Positions 1-24,019 of a stretch of DNA of 64,000 bases are shown one piece after another. The DNA is taken from positions 46,706,345 to 46,770,344 of the forward strand of contig CM054134.1 in assembly GCA_028751875.1 (NCBI GenBank). The letters run 5' to 3'. A program made the translations under genes and the position numbers. This DNA comes from Rapana venosa. Taxonomy: Eukaryota; Mollusca; Gastropoda; Neogastropoda; Muricidae. The notes beneath the pieces are model-generated. The model made no database searches. It was given only the letters and a program-made list of their open reading frames with translations, and was not told the origin of the DNA. Each line of letters begins with the position of its first letter. The stretch's first letter is position 1.

Positions 1-414
1 AACGCCTCTTTCCAACAAACTTGCATAATTTCATTCCACCGTAAGTTTTACCGTCATACATTCGTATCTATCAATCAACCAACCAGTTCCTTGACACAAA
101 TGGTCATCTGGGGACACGAAGGAAGGATGCGTTGGTCGACAGTTCCCTCCAGGTGTGGTGTGTCTTCTTCAGCCTTTAGCGACAACGCCATGTCCAGGCC
201 GGTCCAATCTGTTGATGGCCTTCATCCAGTTCTTCATCTGTACGCCCCTGCGCCTTTTCTTCTTCAAGTTATTTTTCTGAAGGGTAGTCTTGTAGAGAAA
301 GTTTTGATGTGAGATGTGGCAAAACCACGACAGCTTCCTCGTATCACCACACTATATATATATATATATATATATATTTTATTTATATTATTATTATTTA
401 TTATATATATTATA

Positions 415-456
<42 letters not shown>

Positions 457-600
457 GTTAACTTCAACCCCTGAAACAAGCACAACAACAACAGTAAAAC
501 ACCAACACAACAACAAAGCATCAAAATAAACTTCTTTTTTTTAAATGTAGATTTAAAAAAAGAAATAAATAAAAGCCAACGAAAATTAAAAACCTGAACC
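1..600. other. No gene seen
   Basis: AT-rich, with an (AT)n/(T)n block at 350-452. No exon, tRNA or element is recognised. Confidence 0.5.
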
Positions 601-612
601 CAACGCCAACAG

Positions 613-674
<62 letters not shown>
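601..674 (+). repeat. (CT)n microsatellite
   Basis: A nearly pure CT run of about 60 bases with the family-1 SINE inserted at its 3' edge. Confidence 0.9.
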
Positions 675-676
<2 letters not shown>

Positions 677-1015
677 GGGACGGGATAGCCTAGTGGTTAG
701 AACATTGCGCTCGCAATCTGATGACCCGGGTTCGATTCCCGTTCAAGGGGATACTTTCCCCTGGAGTTAACTAACATCAGTGCCGACTCCACTCTCCCCA
801 ACCTTCGGATGAGACTATAAACCGAGGCCCCGTGTGCGAACGCACGCAGAACATCTTGCGCACACGTTAAATCCTGTTCCGCTTTTCGTAAGAGTAGGTC
901 ATTGTGTGCCGGTGGGAACAGATGACAAAATTTACAAAACCGCATACACACGGGGACTGAATGTAAAAAGGCTCATAAGTGCTTATTCCATTATCCTCGA
1001 TATAAAAGAATTTTT
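675..1015 (+). mobile_element. tRNA-derived SINE, family 1 (full-length copy)
   Basis: The head gggatagcctagtggttaga (A box) and gggttcgattcccg (B box) is tRNA-like, followed by a body with gagactataaaccgaggccc, gtgtgcgaacgcacgc and catcttgcgcacacg. It is inserted at the end of a (CT)n array. It is a SINE, not a functional tRNA: the 3' acceptor strand and CCA-ready end are missing. Confidence 0.8.
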
Positions 1016-2350
1016 TTTTAAAATTTAAAATGAAAATTAAAAATCCCTCTCTCCGTTCATTTCTTTGGGGGGTTATTATTCTATTAGTGTCTTTTCAGAA
1101 GCATAATTATGTCTGAATCTTTTTTTATTTTTTTTTATTTGTTGATAACTATTGTTTTTAGCTGACGGATTATTTTAGTTTTTTTTAAATATCACTGGTA
1201 AAACTGAAATCAAGATATGAAATATGCTACTGGGTTTCTTCAACCAGTCGTGATAATTAACGGAAAGTTTGGAGCGTGCCTTATTTAAGCACAGTTATCC
1301 TGACTGTTTTGTGTGAGGAGAGCTGTCATTCCTTTGTGGGCGTGATACTGATCAGAATTTTCGAAAGTAAACTGAATGAGATCTTGGGGACCTTCGTTTG
1401 TAAGAAACAATCAGAGAGCGTAATCCAGCATAGATTTTCTTTCTTTAATGATACTGTTGATTGAAAATTTGAAAGACTGTCCTTTTCTTTTTGCATGATA
1501 GTAATATATGCTGGAGTAGGAGGGGGAGGAGGGGGTGTTTTCTTTTTGTTTGTGTGTGGGTTGGGTTGTTGTTGTTTTTTTTTTTGTTGTTTTTTGGGGG
1601 GGTCTTTGTTCATTATTCGCAGGTTTGTTTGGTTAGTTCAGTTTGGTTTGTTCTTTTCCTCGTTTTTTTTAAATATAGTTTGTTTGATTTTGTTTGTTTT
1701 GTTGGGAGGTTTGCTATTGTTGTTGTTATAGATTTTTCTTTCGCTGTTGGCGTTTTTATTGATTTTTCTTTTTTATTTGTGTGCTTGTTTTGTTGTTGGA
1801 AGTGGTTTGCTAGTTGTTTTGTTTGTGTTTTGTTTTTTGTTTGCTTGTTTATTGCTGGCTTTATTGTTTTGTTGTTGTGTTGGGGTTGTTTGGGGGGAGG
1901 GGGTATGCTGCTGCTGGAATTTTATCCTACACAGATGTGCTGATTATTTCGTAGATAACTATTTCATTTTGGCATGTTTTCTACCCTCCACTGCTGTAAA
2001 CATCTCAGTAGATTGGGCAACGTGTATATGCAGGTGGTTTATAGGTCCAGGGTGCTTTGCGGGCCGAGGATAAGATCTATGGTTTTCTGGCCTCCCTGCG
2101 GACGTGTGCAGTGTTTTTCTTGCACAATAATTTTCATCTCTCCAAGATTTCTACAGAGCAAAGTGGGTCACTGCTTTCTGTTGTAAAACCAACATTATCA
2201 TTGATTCATCTAAAAAGCACACTTCTTTTACTTGCAACATGCTTATTATGGGAATCAACCAAAGGAACCTCTGCACGCAACAATCTGAATGAAGTATGTA
2301 TGTACAGAGCCCTGCCGGTTTACAGCTAGTCATTATCGTGTCATAGTCAT
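1016..2350. other. No gene seen; G/T-rich low-complexity DNA
   Basis: From about 1510 to 1900 the plus strand is almost only G and T (tttgtttg, gttgttgtt), which creates Phe/Val/Cys-only frames. No splice-flanked coding block is recognised. Confidence 0.5.
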
Positions 2351-2359
2351 GCTTCTTTA

Positions 2360-2690
2360 AGGGATGAGGGGGACAGCTGGATGGTCAGAGCTCTTGCTCT
2401 CCTCACGCAGCCTTGAGTGTGGTTTTGCCTGGTGGATGGTGGCCTTTTGTGCGTCTTGGCTTCAGTGCAAGCCCCCCAACCGCAGTTCACCTAGCTGTAA
2501 ATGGGTACCTGCCCTCTTTAGGGTCAGGGAAGGTAAAGCAGCGAGGGAGAGGAGATGGGTGCTACCCTCAAGATGCTGGCCTCAGGAGAGGCTAAGGTCT
2601 CTGATACTCGCTCAAAGCAAAAACAAAAAACAAAAACCCTGCACAGGATATGGGACACGTTTTTGTTATCTTACATTTATCTTTATTTTA
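2360..2690 (+). mobile_element. Third, older copy of the tRNA/5S-like SINE
   Basis: The head and 5S-like block are strongly diverged (ccttgagtgtggttttgcctggtggatggtggcc), but the body is nearly identical to the other copies (gtaaatgggtacctgccctc, gggtcagggaaggtaaagca). The 3' end is broken by an AAACAAAA-rich insertion at about 2610-2640. Confidence 0.7.
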
Positions 2691-2929
2691 TCCAGCCGGG
2701 CTGGGGTGGAGTGGGGTGGAGGTGGGGGACTTTGATGGATCCTTTACACTACTCTGGTCAATTCATTTCTCCCTGAGGTCTCTCAATCGTGCCATTGGAA
2801 ATTACACGTGGACCAATCTGGAGTGCCTGCTCTGTGCATGGAATAGAAGGGCAGGCAGGCAATAGAGGACAACCTAAACTTGTAGTCTCTAGCTTACTGA
2901 ATGTCATCACTAGATTTCCTTTTTTTTTA

Positions 2930-3500
2930 ATGTTCCTTTCCAACGCTTTTTTTTTTGTGTGACGTTATTTTTTTGGTTACGTTCCTTTTCAACACCATTT
3001 CTGTGTGACATTGTTTTCTGTTACGTTCCTTTTCAACACTATTTCTGTGTGGCATTATTTTCTGTTATGTTCCTTTTCAACACTATTTCTGTGTGACAAT
3101 GTTTTCTGTTACCTTCCTTTTCAACACTATTTCTGTGTGACATTATTTTCTGTTATGTTCGCTTTTAACAGTACTTCTGCGTGACATTATTTTCTGTTAT
3201 GTTCGCTTTCAACAGTATTTCTGCGTGACATTATTTTCTGTTATGTTCGCTTTCAACACTGTTCTGCGTGACATTATTTTCTGTTATGTTCGCTTTCAAC
3301 ACTATTTCTGTGACATTATTTTCTGTTACGTTCCTTTTCAACAGTATTTGTGCGTGACATTATTTTCTGTTATGTTCGCTTTTAACACATCACATTTCTG
3401 CGTGACATTATTTTCTGTTATGTTCGCTTTTAACAATACTTCTGCGTGACATTATTTTCTGTTATGTTCTTTTTCAACACTATTTCTGCGTGACATCATA
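2930..3500 (+). repeat. 44-bp minisatellite, about 13 units
   Basis: The unit is about gtgacattattttctgttat + gttcgctttcaacagtattt + ctgc. Successive tgacatta-type cores begin near 2958, 3006, 3049, 3093, 3137, 3181, 3225, 3268, 3311, 3355, 3403, 3447 and 3491. Early units use gttcctttt and later ones gttcgcttt, so two sub-types are arranged in blocks. Open frames across it are by-products of the repeat. Confidence 0.9.
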
Positions 3501-4640
3501 CGACTTAAAGAAACTCGATAGGTTTGGAGATTTATATTTAATTGTACTCAAGTGATTGTGATTGACAGTGACTGAGTGCATGTTGTTCCTGCTGCTGTGG
3601 CTGCCACTGCTGGTGTTGTTTAGTGTTGTAATGATCGTTTAACCGTGACTGAAGGTTTACAACATCAATATTCCTGTTATTGTTGTTGCTGCTGTTATTG
3701 TTGGGTTTTTTTTTTATCTGTATGGGGTAAATCCAATGGCGGACATATGTGAGTGTCTGACATTAAGTAACCGTGTATGTTGTCTTTTTGTTTTGATGGG
3801 AATTTTCATGTCTGTTCTGTTTGTTCCTCTTACCACACCCCCCGGCATTGTAAAGATACCTGGTGTCTATTGATTGTGTTTTATGTCATATATTAAAATG
3901 ATGCATGAGATCTGAAAGGATGAAGTTTATTTGCTGTAATTTCTACAGTAGGATTTAAAAAAATACTTCACCAAGTATAAGTGTGAAGTTGTCACGAACT
4001 GTGTTTTCACACTTCAGTCTCTCACAGTTCATAGATTGGCTCACGCATTCGACACTCTTCTCGGCCTTAAAACACCTCTTGGACTTCCCTCCTTCATTTT
4101 GACAACTTATCAAGACAATATAGACCTACTAGTATCAGCGATGCAAAATATTTCAATGAATTAGCAAAACACTACAAACAGTCACACACACACACACACA
4201 CACACCGGGGAAAAAAACCTACCTCATAGTTTCTTTTTTTTATTTCAAAGATATTTCTCGCATGCCCCCAATGGTCCTATAAGTCAAATCACAGCAATAG
4301 CATCATGTCAGACTTAATAAGTCAATACAGCGTGAATAGCATCACTCTGGTCCTATTACGCATCACACCCTCATCGTCAAAAGAGTCAATTCACTACAGG
4401 ATATCCCTCCTTTATACCTCATAATTATCTCTCCTAGCTGAGAAATTCCAGCCACTGAACATGGCGGGATCAGCTCCCAAGGTTCTTATCAACATGCAAT
4501 ATTAATTTCATTATTCATCTTATTTTAGAGGTCAGATCAAACTATACCCCAGGACAAATCAAACGAACCTGTTTGATCCCGAAATCACATATGACAGGCA
4601 TACGTCATTGTTTGTTCACCTGGATTTATTCCTTTGGAAG
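3501..4640. other. No gene seen
   Basis: AT-rich with a short (CA)n at 4181-4204. No frame longer than chance and no element with a second copy in the window. Confidence 0.5.
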
Positions 4641-4642
4641 TT

Positions 4643-4647
<5 letters not shown>

Positions 4648-4714
<67 letters not shown>

Positions 4715-4735
4715 TCGTCTTCTCTCTCTCTCTCT
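4648..4735 (+). repeat. (CT)n microsatellite
   Basis: CT run with three short interruptions (ATCT, CGTCTT). Confidence 0.9.
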
Positions 4736-5429
4736 TTTTTCCAAAACAGTCTAATCGAGATACTTGCCCCTGTCACTGCACACTCACACCACTGTTAATT
4801 AAAAGCAACTTAATGTATCGCTTCTACTTCGTTCTAAACTTCCATTGAGGTGGGGATAGATTTCCCAGTGACACCATGGCTAAAGTTGAAAGGATAGAAT
4901 AATTATTCTCACACTCGCCTTGCCTCTCTCTAACTCTGGTGGTACTTCTGATATTAAATGCAATCCGTGGTGACAGTAACTGTACCATTCTTTTACCTGC
5001 TTGGCCCTCTCCCTTTAAAAAAAAATTGTTCACTAACATTTCGTGCAGTCACACCATACTACTCTTTCCCCTTTCTCTTAATCATTTTTGAGGGGCCATG
5101 CGTTGACTTAGATGACTAACTTGTGTTGATAATGACATCAGTCTCAAGGAAGAAAAGTTCAATGTTCAAGGCGTCATGGATCATAGCAATTGTCTGCCTC
5201 TTTTCCCACCCGCACCTTCCTCCACTTTTTCATGAAGACTACATGACTATGTCAGACCATGTGCATTTTCGTATCAGTTTGTACATTGATTTTTGTCATT
5301 CAGTGCAAACTGTATCCCTTCACAACATGGACTACTGAATTTTGTATGTGCCGTTCTCTTCTGGATGTCAGAGTGTCCTCTTAACTGGTCAAATAAATGT
5401 CGTTCAATTTCAAAAGTGTGGGTTTTTGG

Positions 5430-5510
5430 TGTGTGTGTGTGTGTGTGCGTGTGCGTGCGTGCGTGCGTGCGTGCGTGCGCGCGCGCGGTGGTGTGTGTGT
5501 GTGTGTGTGA
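5430..5510 (+). repeat. (GT)n-(GCGT)n-(GC)n array
   Basis: Alternating purine-pyrimidine tract changing from GT to GCGT to GC and back to GT. Confidence 0.9.
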
Positions 5511-5776
5511 TTGTATACCTTATTCTCAAACCTTGCACACAGACCGTTATCAGGTCTATGAGAGGTGGATGCCACTGTCCATTCCATTATGATTTGCTAT
5601 TGTTTTTGTCGTTTAAAAGTGTTTGCGTTACCCATTTTAATACCCTGGGGGTTACTCAGGATATGCGCTGCCTTTTCATCATATATTGGAATCACTTTGA
5701 GACTATATGTACACAAAGCACATAGTAAGAAAAAAATGTGTGTACGCAAATTTTTTTAAAAGGGGAACGAGCTTTA

Positions 5777-5907
5777 TCAATAGTAGTAGTAGTCGTCGTC
5801 GTCGTCGTCGTAGTAGTAGTAGTAGTAGTGGTAGTAGTAGTAGTAGTAGTAGTAGGAGGAGGAGGAGGAGTAGTAGTAGTAGTAACAGCAGCAGCAGTAG
5901 CAGTAGT

Positions 5908-5957
<50 letters not shown>

Positions 5958-6640
5958 TAAACCAATCCAACTGGTTCATGTTGTTTATAGCCCCGCCGAC
6001 CACAGAGGCCATATCGGGGCTGTCACCTCGTAAAATCTTAAATCTCAGATTAAAACTGTGCAGCTATATACGGATTAAAACAGGGCAAAAAAGCAGCAGC
6101 AGCAGTAGTAGTAGTGGTGGTAGTGGTGGTAGTGGTAGCTGTTGAAGAAGAAGAAGAAGAAAGGAAAGAAACAAAGAAAAGAAGGAAACAAACAAACAAA
6201 CGAGAGAGGGGAAAAAGGGAGAAGAAGAAAGAAAGAAAGCCGCCTTGTTGGTCTGAAAGCTGGAGCTGGTAAAGTGACACAGACCACCAGTGACACGAAC
6301 CACCCTCGTCCTCTTACTGGCACGGGCTAATGGGTTGCCCGCTGTGCTCTTCTTCTCTCTGCACGGAACAGCGCTGACTCTTTCTTACATTAAGGAAACC
6401 GGTGGTACTCTCAAGCCTCAAAACCCTACAAGAACTAACGAGGTACTTTCATTCTCACAAAAAAGACTTACCTGGGTGTTGGTAAAACACCTGTTAGGAA
6501 GGTCGCACGGAAACTGTAATAGTTGTTGTTGTTGTTGTTACTGCTGCTGCTGTTGTTGTTGTTTTGTTGTCGCAGTTGTTGCTGTTGGTGGTTGGCGGTG
6601 TTGCTATTATTCTGCTGCTGCTGCTGTAGTATTGGTATAC
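5777..6640 (+). repeat. Cluster of triplet microsatellites
   Basis: A phase-coherent mosaic of AGT, CGT, AGG and AGC triplets runs 5777-5959, including about 13 uninterrupted AGC units near 5909-5942. It is followed by AGC/AGT at about 6092-6137, GAA at about 6144-6160, TGT/TGC at about 6520-6565 and CTG at about 6613-6627. It gives long single-residue frames on both strands that are not genes. Confidence 0.9.
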
Positions 6641-6897
6641 CACTTTAAATCAGCAGATTTCTCTGGGCTGAACGCTTCGCCACAAGAGCAGCGCCACCCA
6701 TTACTTCTTTTTCCTTTCTTGCCTTCACGCGTTTACCTCTCATGGTGGCTTTTTCCAGCAGAATTTTGCTGGGAACTCTCTTGTCGTATGTCCTTTCATG
6801 CGCGCTAAATGCGTGTTGCACACGGGACCTCAGTTTATCGCCTCACCCGAAAGACTAGCCAACACCCATAATTATCACCACTCCCGGTCTAGTGGAA

Positions 6898-6916
6898 GGG
6901 GGGGGGGGGGGGGGGG
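6898..6916 (+). repeat. 19-base G homopolymer
   Basis: Uninterrupted run of G, likely to be unstable and prone to quadruplex formation or assembly length errors. A comparable 21-base C run is at 10234-10254. Confidence 0.85.
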
Positions 6917-7166
6917 TGATTCGGCACAAACTGGAATCGAATTCGGATCTGGATCGAACCTGGACTTTTCATTTTTTTAGGCTGGTGTTGTTGATGATGT
7001 TGCTTGCTTGTTCCGTGGGAGTCATCAAAGCATTGTGTATTATGTCTCGTTCAGTCATCAGAACTGGGAATCACTGTAAGATCATAGTGTACACGCGGAA
7101 TGAGCAGCTTGTGAGCATGGCTGTTTTATTAAAGTACCTAGCCAATACAAGCAGCGCACTCCAACT

Positions 7167-7823
7167 TTAGAGCATTGTTTCTCTTTTAATAGAGAGTACA
7201 GGCTGGTAGTACACTGCACTGGTGGCCTCGCTGTACAGCTGTTTGATGACTCTGATCAGGTTTGCATTGATGCTGTACAAATTCATGGTTGCCCACAAAG
7301 CTGCATGCCACACCCTGTCAAATGCCTTCTTAAAATCGATAAATACGTGGTAAAGGTCTTGTTGATGTTGAAGGTACCGCTCACATAGTATTCTGAGGTT
7401 GAATATCTGTTCTGTTGTGCTGCGCCCTGCTCTGAAACCTGCTTGTTCCTCAGCAATAATGGTCTCTGCTTGTGGCTTCAGTCTATTCAATATTATCTGC
7501 AGCATGACCTTGCTTGGGTGACATATGAGGCTGATTGTGCGGTAATTATGGCATTGTTGTAGATTTCCTTTCTTGGGGAGGGTGATGATGAGTGACTGCG
7601 TCCATGGTGTTGGCCATTTTCCTGTCTGCCAGATCTTGTTGCAGATTCTTAGTAGGGCGCTGATCATGGCTTCCCCTCCAGCTTGGACCAACTCAGCTGG
7701 AATGTTGTCAGCCCCTGCTGACTTCCCCTTTTTCAGCGATCTGACTGCTGTTTCCACTTCTTCTCGGAGGATAGGGTGACTGTCTGTGTCTTTGCTTTCG
7801 GGTACATTAAGGACTTCTGTGAT
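7167..7823 (-). pseudogene. Inverted 5' half of reverse transcriptase (truncated)
   Basis: On the minus strand an open frame carries RT motifs 0-A, from about HITEVLNVPES to YSEATSAVYY, then runs into flanking DNA (QPVLSIKRETML) at the inversion break. The frame is intact but lacks motifs B-E and any endonuclease. It is part of the 5'-inverted insertion. Confidence 0.85.
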
Positions 7824-8819
7824 GTGCAGTGTACTACAACAACAACATTGGAGAATGGTTTCGAACAACAGTTGGAGTAAGGCAGGGCTGTCTACTCTCA
7901 CCCACTCTTTTCAACATCTTCCTTGAGAGAATCATGGCTGATGCACTGGAACATCATGAAGGATCAGTCAGCATTGGTGGCAGAACGATCACAAACCTCC
8001 GCTTCGCAGATGACATTGATGGAATAGCAGGATCAGAAAAAGAGCTTGCCAGCCTAACAGAACACTTGGATAAGGCCTCCAAAACATACGGCATGGAAAT
8101 CAGTGCAGAGAAGACCAAACTGATGACTAATAACACCAACGGCATTAGCACTGATATCAGGGTTAATGACCAGAAGCTGGAAACAGTTCAAAGCTTCAAG
8201 TACCTGGGAGCCATTGTATCCGACCAGGGATCCAAGCCAGAAGTAGTATGCAGGACTGCACAGACAATAACAGCTTTGTCAAAACTAAACACCATCTGGA
8301 GAGATAAGAATATCTCACTTATCTCCAAGATCAGACTAATGCGCTCCCTTGTCATATCCATATTTCTGTATGCCTGTGAATCATGGACCCTGACTGCAGA
8401 TTTGGAGAGAAGAGTACAGGCAGTGGAGATGAGATGCTTTCGGAGACTCCTTGGCATCTCCTACAAAGACCACATAAGCAACGAAAGCGTGCATAACAGA
8501 ATCCAGCAAACCATTGGACCCTATGAGAACCTTCTAACGATCGTGAAAAAGCGTAAACTTAAGTGGTATGGGCATGTCACAAGATCCCAAGGAATTACAA
8601 AGACATTTTTGCAAGGCACTGTCCAAGGAGGAAGAAGAAGAGGCAGACCAAGGAAGAGCTGGGAGGATAACATCAGTGAATGGACAGGCCTAGAACTCAA
8701 CAAAACCCTGAGAAAGGCAGAACAGAGAGAGGAATGGAGGGAACTGGTTGCTGAGTCTTTGAGGGTGCCCCCACGGTCGTCAGACTACGGGACAGATAGA
8801 TAGATAGATAGATAGATAG
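7209..8819 (+). mobile_element. Non-LTR retrotransposon fragment with 5' inversion (twin priming), 11-bp TSD
   Basis: The left part (about 7209-7823) encodes, on the minus strand, the N-terminal half of a reverse transcriptase: GKSAGADNIPAE, CHNYRTISL, AGFRAGRSTTEQIFNLR and VFIDFKKAFDRV (motif A with its catalytic Asp). The right part (about 7824-8803) encodes, on the plus strand, the next half: VRQGCLLSP (motif B), RFADDIDGIAG (motif C) and a C-terminal HxTRS...RGRPRKSWEDN region. The 14-mer gtgcagtgtactac is present at 7824-7837 and inverted at 7206-7219, marking the break. The tail is (GATA)n. The flanks acaggctggta at 7198-7208 and 8820-8830 are a target-site duplication. The clade (RTE-like or related APE-type) is uncertain. 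It cannot encode a continuous enzyme in this state, and the endonuclease domain is absent. Confidence 0.9.
7829..8803 (+). pseudogene. 3' half of reverse transcriptase (FADD box and C-terminus)
   Basis: A 324-codon open frame begins within the element at VYYNNNIGEW and carries GVRQGCLLSP, the FADD catalytic box, the thumb region and a basic C-terminal zone (GGRRRGRPRKSWEDN) ending at VPPRSSDYG just before the GATA tail. The ATG at its start is incidental. The frame has no stops or frameshifts, so the insertion appears fairly young. Confidence 0.88.
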
Positions 8820-9214
8820 ACAGGCTGGTACACTAAGGGTTTGTTATGGTTTGTGAATGCAGCTTCAACAAAACATTTCAAGGCAAAACAAACATGTTTT
8901 AAACCAGACCTGTGGCACTTGGCTTACATCAGTTAATTTAATGACAAAGTATTAATTTGGCCTGGGCTAAGAATACATTATAAGTTGTTGGAGAGTCAAG
9001 ACACATGAACTGCTACAGTAGTTGTGATTCATGAACTGCCACAATAATGGGCCGACTCACTAGGCTATTTCAGTGGGGTCTTGCTAGCTAGGCTATCTAT
9101 TGGAATCTTGCAAAGCTGTTTGTTGGCTTGATGAATAAAATCAAACAAACAACCGAACAAACAACTCAACTTTGAACAAGCAGATCAGCACCAACTCGAT
9201 TTAACTTTGATTTC

Positions 9215-9335
9215 TCCAAGTTCTCTGAATGAGACTATAAAAACCAAATCACCCCGAATCAGTGCGAATACTCAAAGGCCTTTAACATCTTGCATAACTG
9301 TTAAAAAATAATCTTGTCTTCAGTAGAAATCTGGG
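9215..9335 (+). mobile_element. Degraded family-1 SINE body
   Basis: tgaatgagactataaaaacc, agtgcgaatactc and catcttgcataactgtt follow the family-1 body in order. The head is not recognisable. Confidence 0.5.
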
Positions 9336-9354
9336 CCAGCCAGGGCTAGTGGTG

Positions 9355-9563
9355 TGGATGAGGTGAACATATAGAGCAAGCATGGCTGAATCTGCTGTCT
9401 AAAATGAATGAGGAGGTGAACATACATAGCAAGCATGACTGAGTCTGTGCTTGAAACTAATGAGGAGGTGAACATACACAGCAAGCATGACTGAGTCTAC
9501 TGCCTGAAATGAATGAGGAGGTGAACACACATAGCAAGCATGACTGAGTCTGCTGCCTAAAAA
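9355..9563 (+). repeat. About 54-bp tandem repeat, 4 units
   Basis: Each unit has gaggtgaacata, then agcaagcatgactgagtctg and a variable ctgcctaaaatgaatgag. The units are 80-95% alike by eye. Confidence 0.85.
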
Positions 9564-10081
9564 GCCAGGATCATGATGAGCTAGCTCTGCCCACAGGCAT
9601 TCTTTCTATCCATGGCTCTGCCAAGTTCAAAGTGCCCAAGACACACTCCCTGAATTCCGAGAACGCCACAGTTCAGTAGTAGGCTAACTGACTCCTTTGG
9701 GAGTTAAGAAAGGAGTCAAACCAGTCATTCGTCAGTTATACACTAGTGATGCAGTCTACAAGGCTACGTTCTTACATAATCACCTGGGATGGTTTTTGCC
9801 TGTCGACCCAGTGTGAGAGTGGGTGTGTATGGGGAGACAAAGATTTAATAGAATAAGAGGGAAATAGAATGAAAAATAGGTTGACAATGACAATGACAAA
9901 TTCTTTTATTTCGAGGATAATGAATAAGTACCCATGTGCTTTTTTACACCCAGTCCCCGCCCTTAGGGATATATATGATAATAAAATAAAATAAAGCCCA
10001 TACCAATATACTCACACAGTATACGGAAAAAAATATCTACACAAAACCCCCACAAAAATTACCCAAGAGAGAGAGAGAGAG

Positions 10082-10122
<41 letters not shown>

Positions 10123-10680
10123 AATGACAAGTAATATAGAAAGCAAAACAGAAACAACCGAAAAAATAGCAAAGAAACCAAGAGCAAAATAAAAGCAGCA
10201 ACAACAACAAGGGAAGAGGGGACAACCGAATAACCCCCCCCCCCCCCCCCCCCCTCCAAAAAAACAAACCCAAACAGAACAAAACAAAAACCTCCATAAT
10301 ATAAAGGATAAGAAACCATGTAAATAATATCATTTTGGCTAACAGAAAGTAACGTCAACAAATTCATTGTAAGGTTTGACAAATTAGAATAAAATTATAT
10401 TCAAAATGACATTAAATGGGAAACAAATCACACACACACACACATGAACACACACACACAGTGGCATTAACGAGCACACACATGCCTGCACGCGAATTCT
10501 ATTAGCACTCAAGACAATCAGAATGCACAATATACTGTTGTTTTCAATGATGCATTAACTCTTGTGTGGCAAGCAGATTAGTTTGTATGCGTGCAAAATT
10601 GTGCATACTAAGCCTAGTTCAGCTTTTGCAAGTTAGGCTGTGTTGTTGGCCAAAACTGTTGTAGATAGCCTAGGCATAGC
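9564..10680. other. Upstream of YARS2, no other gene seen
   Basis: Contains a (GA)n run (10068-10120), the C21 run and (CA)n at 10432-10462. Confidence 0.5.
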
Positions 10681-10758
10681 GCCTAGAGCACGGGAGATAA
10701 ATCTATGATTTGCTCTCGAAGCGGAAGCTACGAGGGGAAGTTACTGTAATTACACAAA
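10681..10758 (+). promoter_or_regulatory. Probable YARS2 proximal promoter / 5' UTR
   Basis: The 80 bases before the YARS2 start codon are not repetitive and contain CGGAAG at 10722-10727, the core bound by ETS-family factors such as GABP/NRF-2, which often drive nuclear genes for mitochondrial proteins. No TATA box is evident. A six-base match is weak evidence and the transcription start cannot be placed from sequence alone. Confidence 0.3.
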
Positions 10759-23453
<12,695 letters not shown>

Positions 23454-23951
23454 ATATCACTGTGATATAGACTACAGTACCATCCCGAGTCAGCCACTCT
23501 GAATGTGAACTGGAAACCCAATCCTGTGCTAACAGCCTCCAAGTAGATTTTGTGGTTTTTCACTCATTATGATAGAATGCAATATATACCACAGGAGCTA
23601 AACAGGCAACATGGATGGCTTGGCTTTTGTTTGCCTTTGACAGCTGTGCGTCACAGATCTATGGAACACGCTCTATTGACTCGTAAAACGGGGTGATATG
23701 TCTTTTTTTGCTTAGTTTTACCAGGAAACAAAATGAGAGTGTGGATGTGTAGTAGTGTAGGTATGGTAAATGCAGTTCAAACAGAGAGAGAGAGAGAGAG
23801 AGCTTTTATACAGTTAATGCTTGAAGGTGTGTGGATCTATGTAACTGTTGACATAAATGTCTGAACACATTTTTTTTTAAACTGTGTCTGTTCATGTGGT
23901 GAGTTAGTAACTGTGTGTTGTGGAATTGCAATTTGCAAGGGTAGAATTAAA
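23454..23951 (+). other. YARS2 3' UTR with candidate ATTAAA signal
   Basis: After the TGA at 23451-23453 the sequence has no further coding potential. ATTAAA at 23946-23951 is the nearest plausible poly(A) signal in this orientation. A (GA)n run lies at about 23784-23802. The exact cleavage site is unknown. Confidence 0.4.
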
Positions 23952-24019
23952 TCTGCAGTAAGACAATTCAGAAAACTTGCACACAGAAAGACAAATGAAA
24001 GTCCCAACAATGAAAGACT

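Noticed and set aside
675..750. Possible functional tRNA gene
   Set aside because: A and B boxes are present, but the same sequence recurs with a long common body, so it is a SINE head, and the 3' acceptor strand does not pair.
1491..2073. Overlapping 78-150 codon frames rich in Phe, Val, Cys and Leu
   Set aside because: They come from G/T-only low-complexity DNA that is open in all frames.
2930..3500. CRISPR-like array (regular 44-bp spacing)
   Set aside because: The units are contiguous and alike along their full length; there are no unique spacers, and the DNA is eukaryotic.
5692..6145. Poly-Ser, poly-Thr, poly-Val and poly-Ala frames on both strands
   Set aside because: They are translations of the triplet microsatellite.
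6290..6808. 172-codon frame with a Cys run
   Set aside because: The middle is a TGT/TGC array. The flanks show no recognisable domain and no splice sites linking it to a gene.
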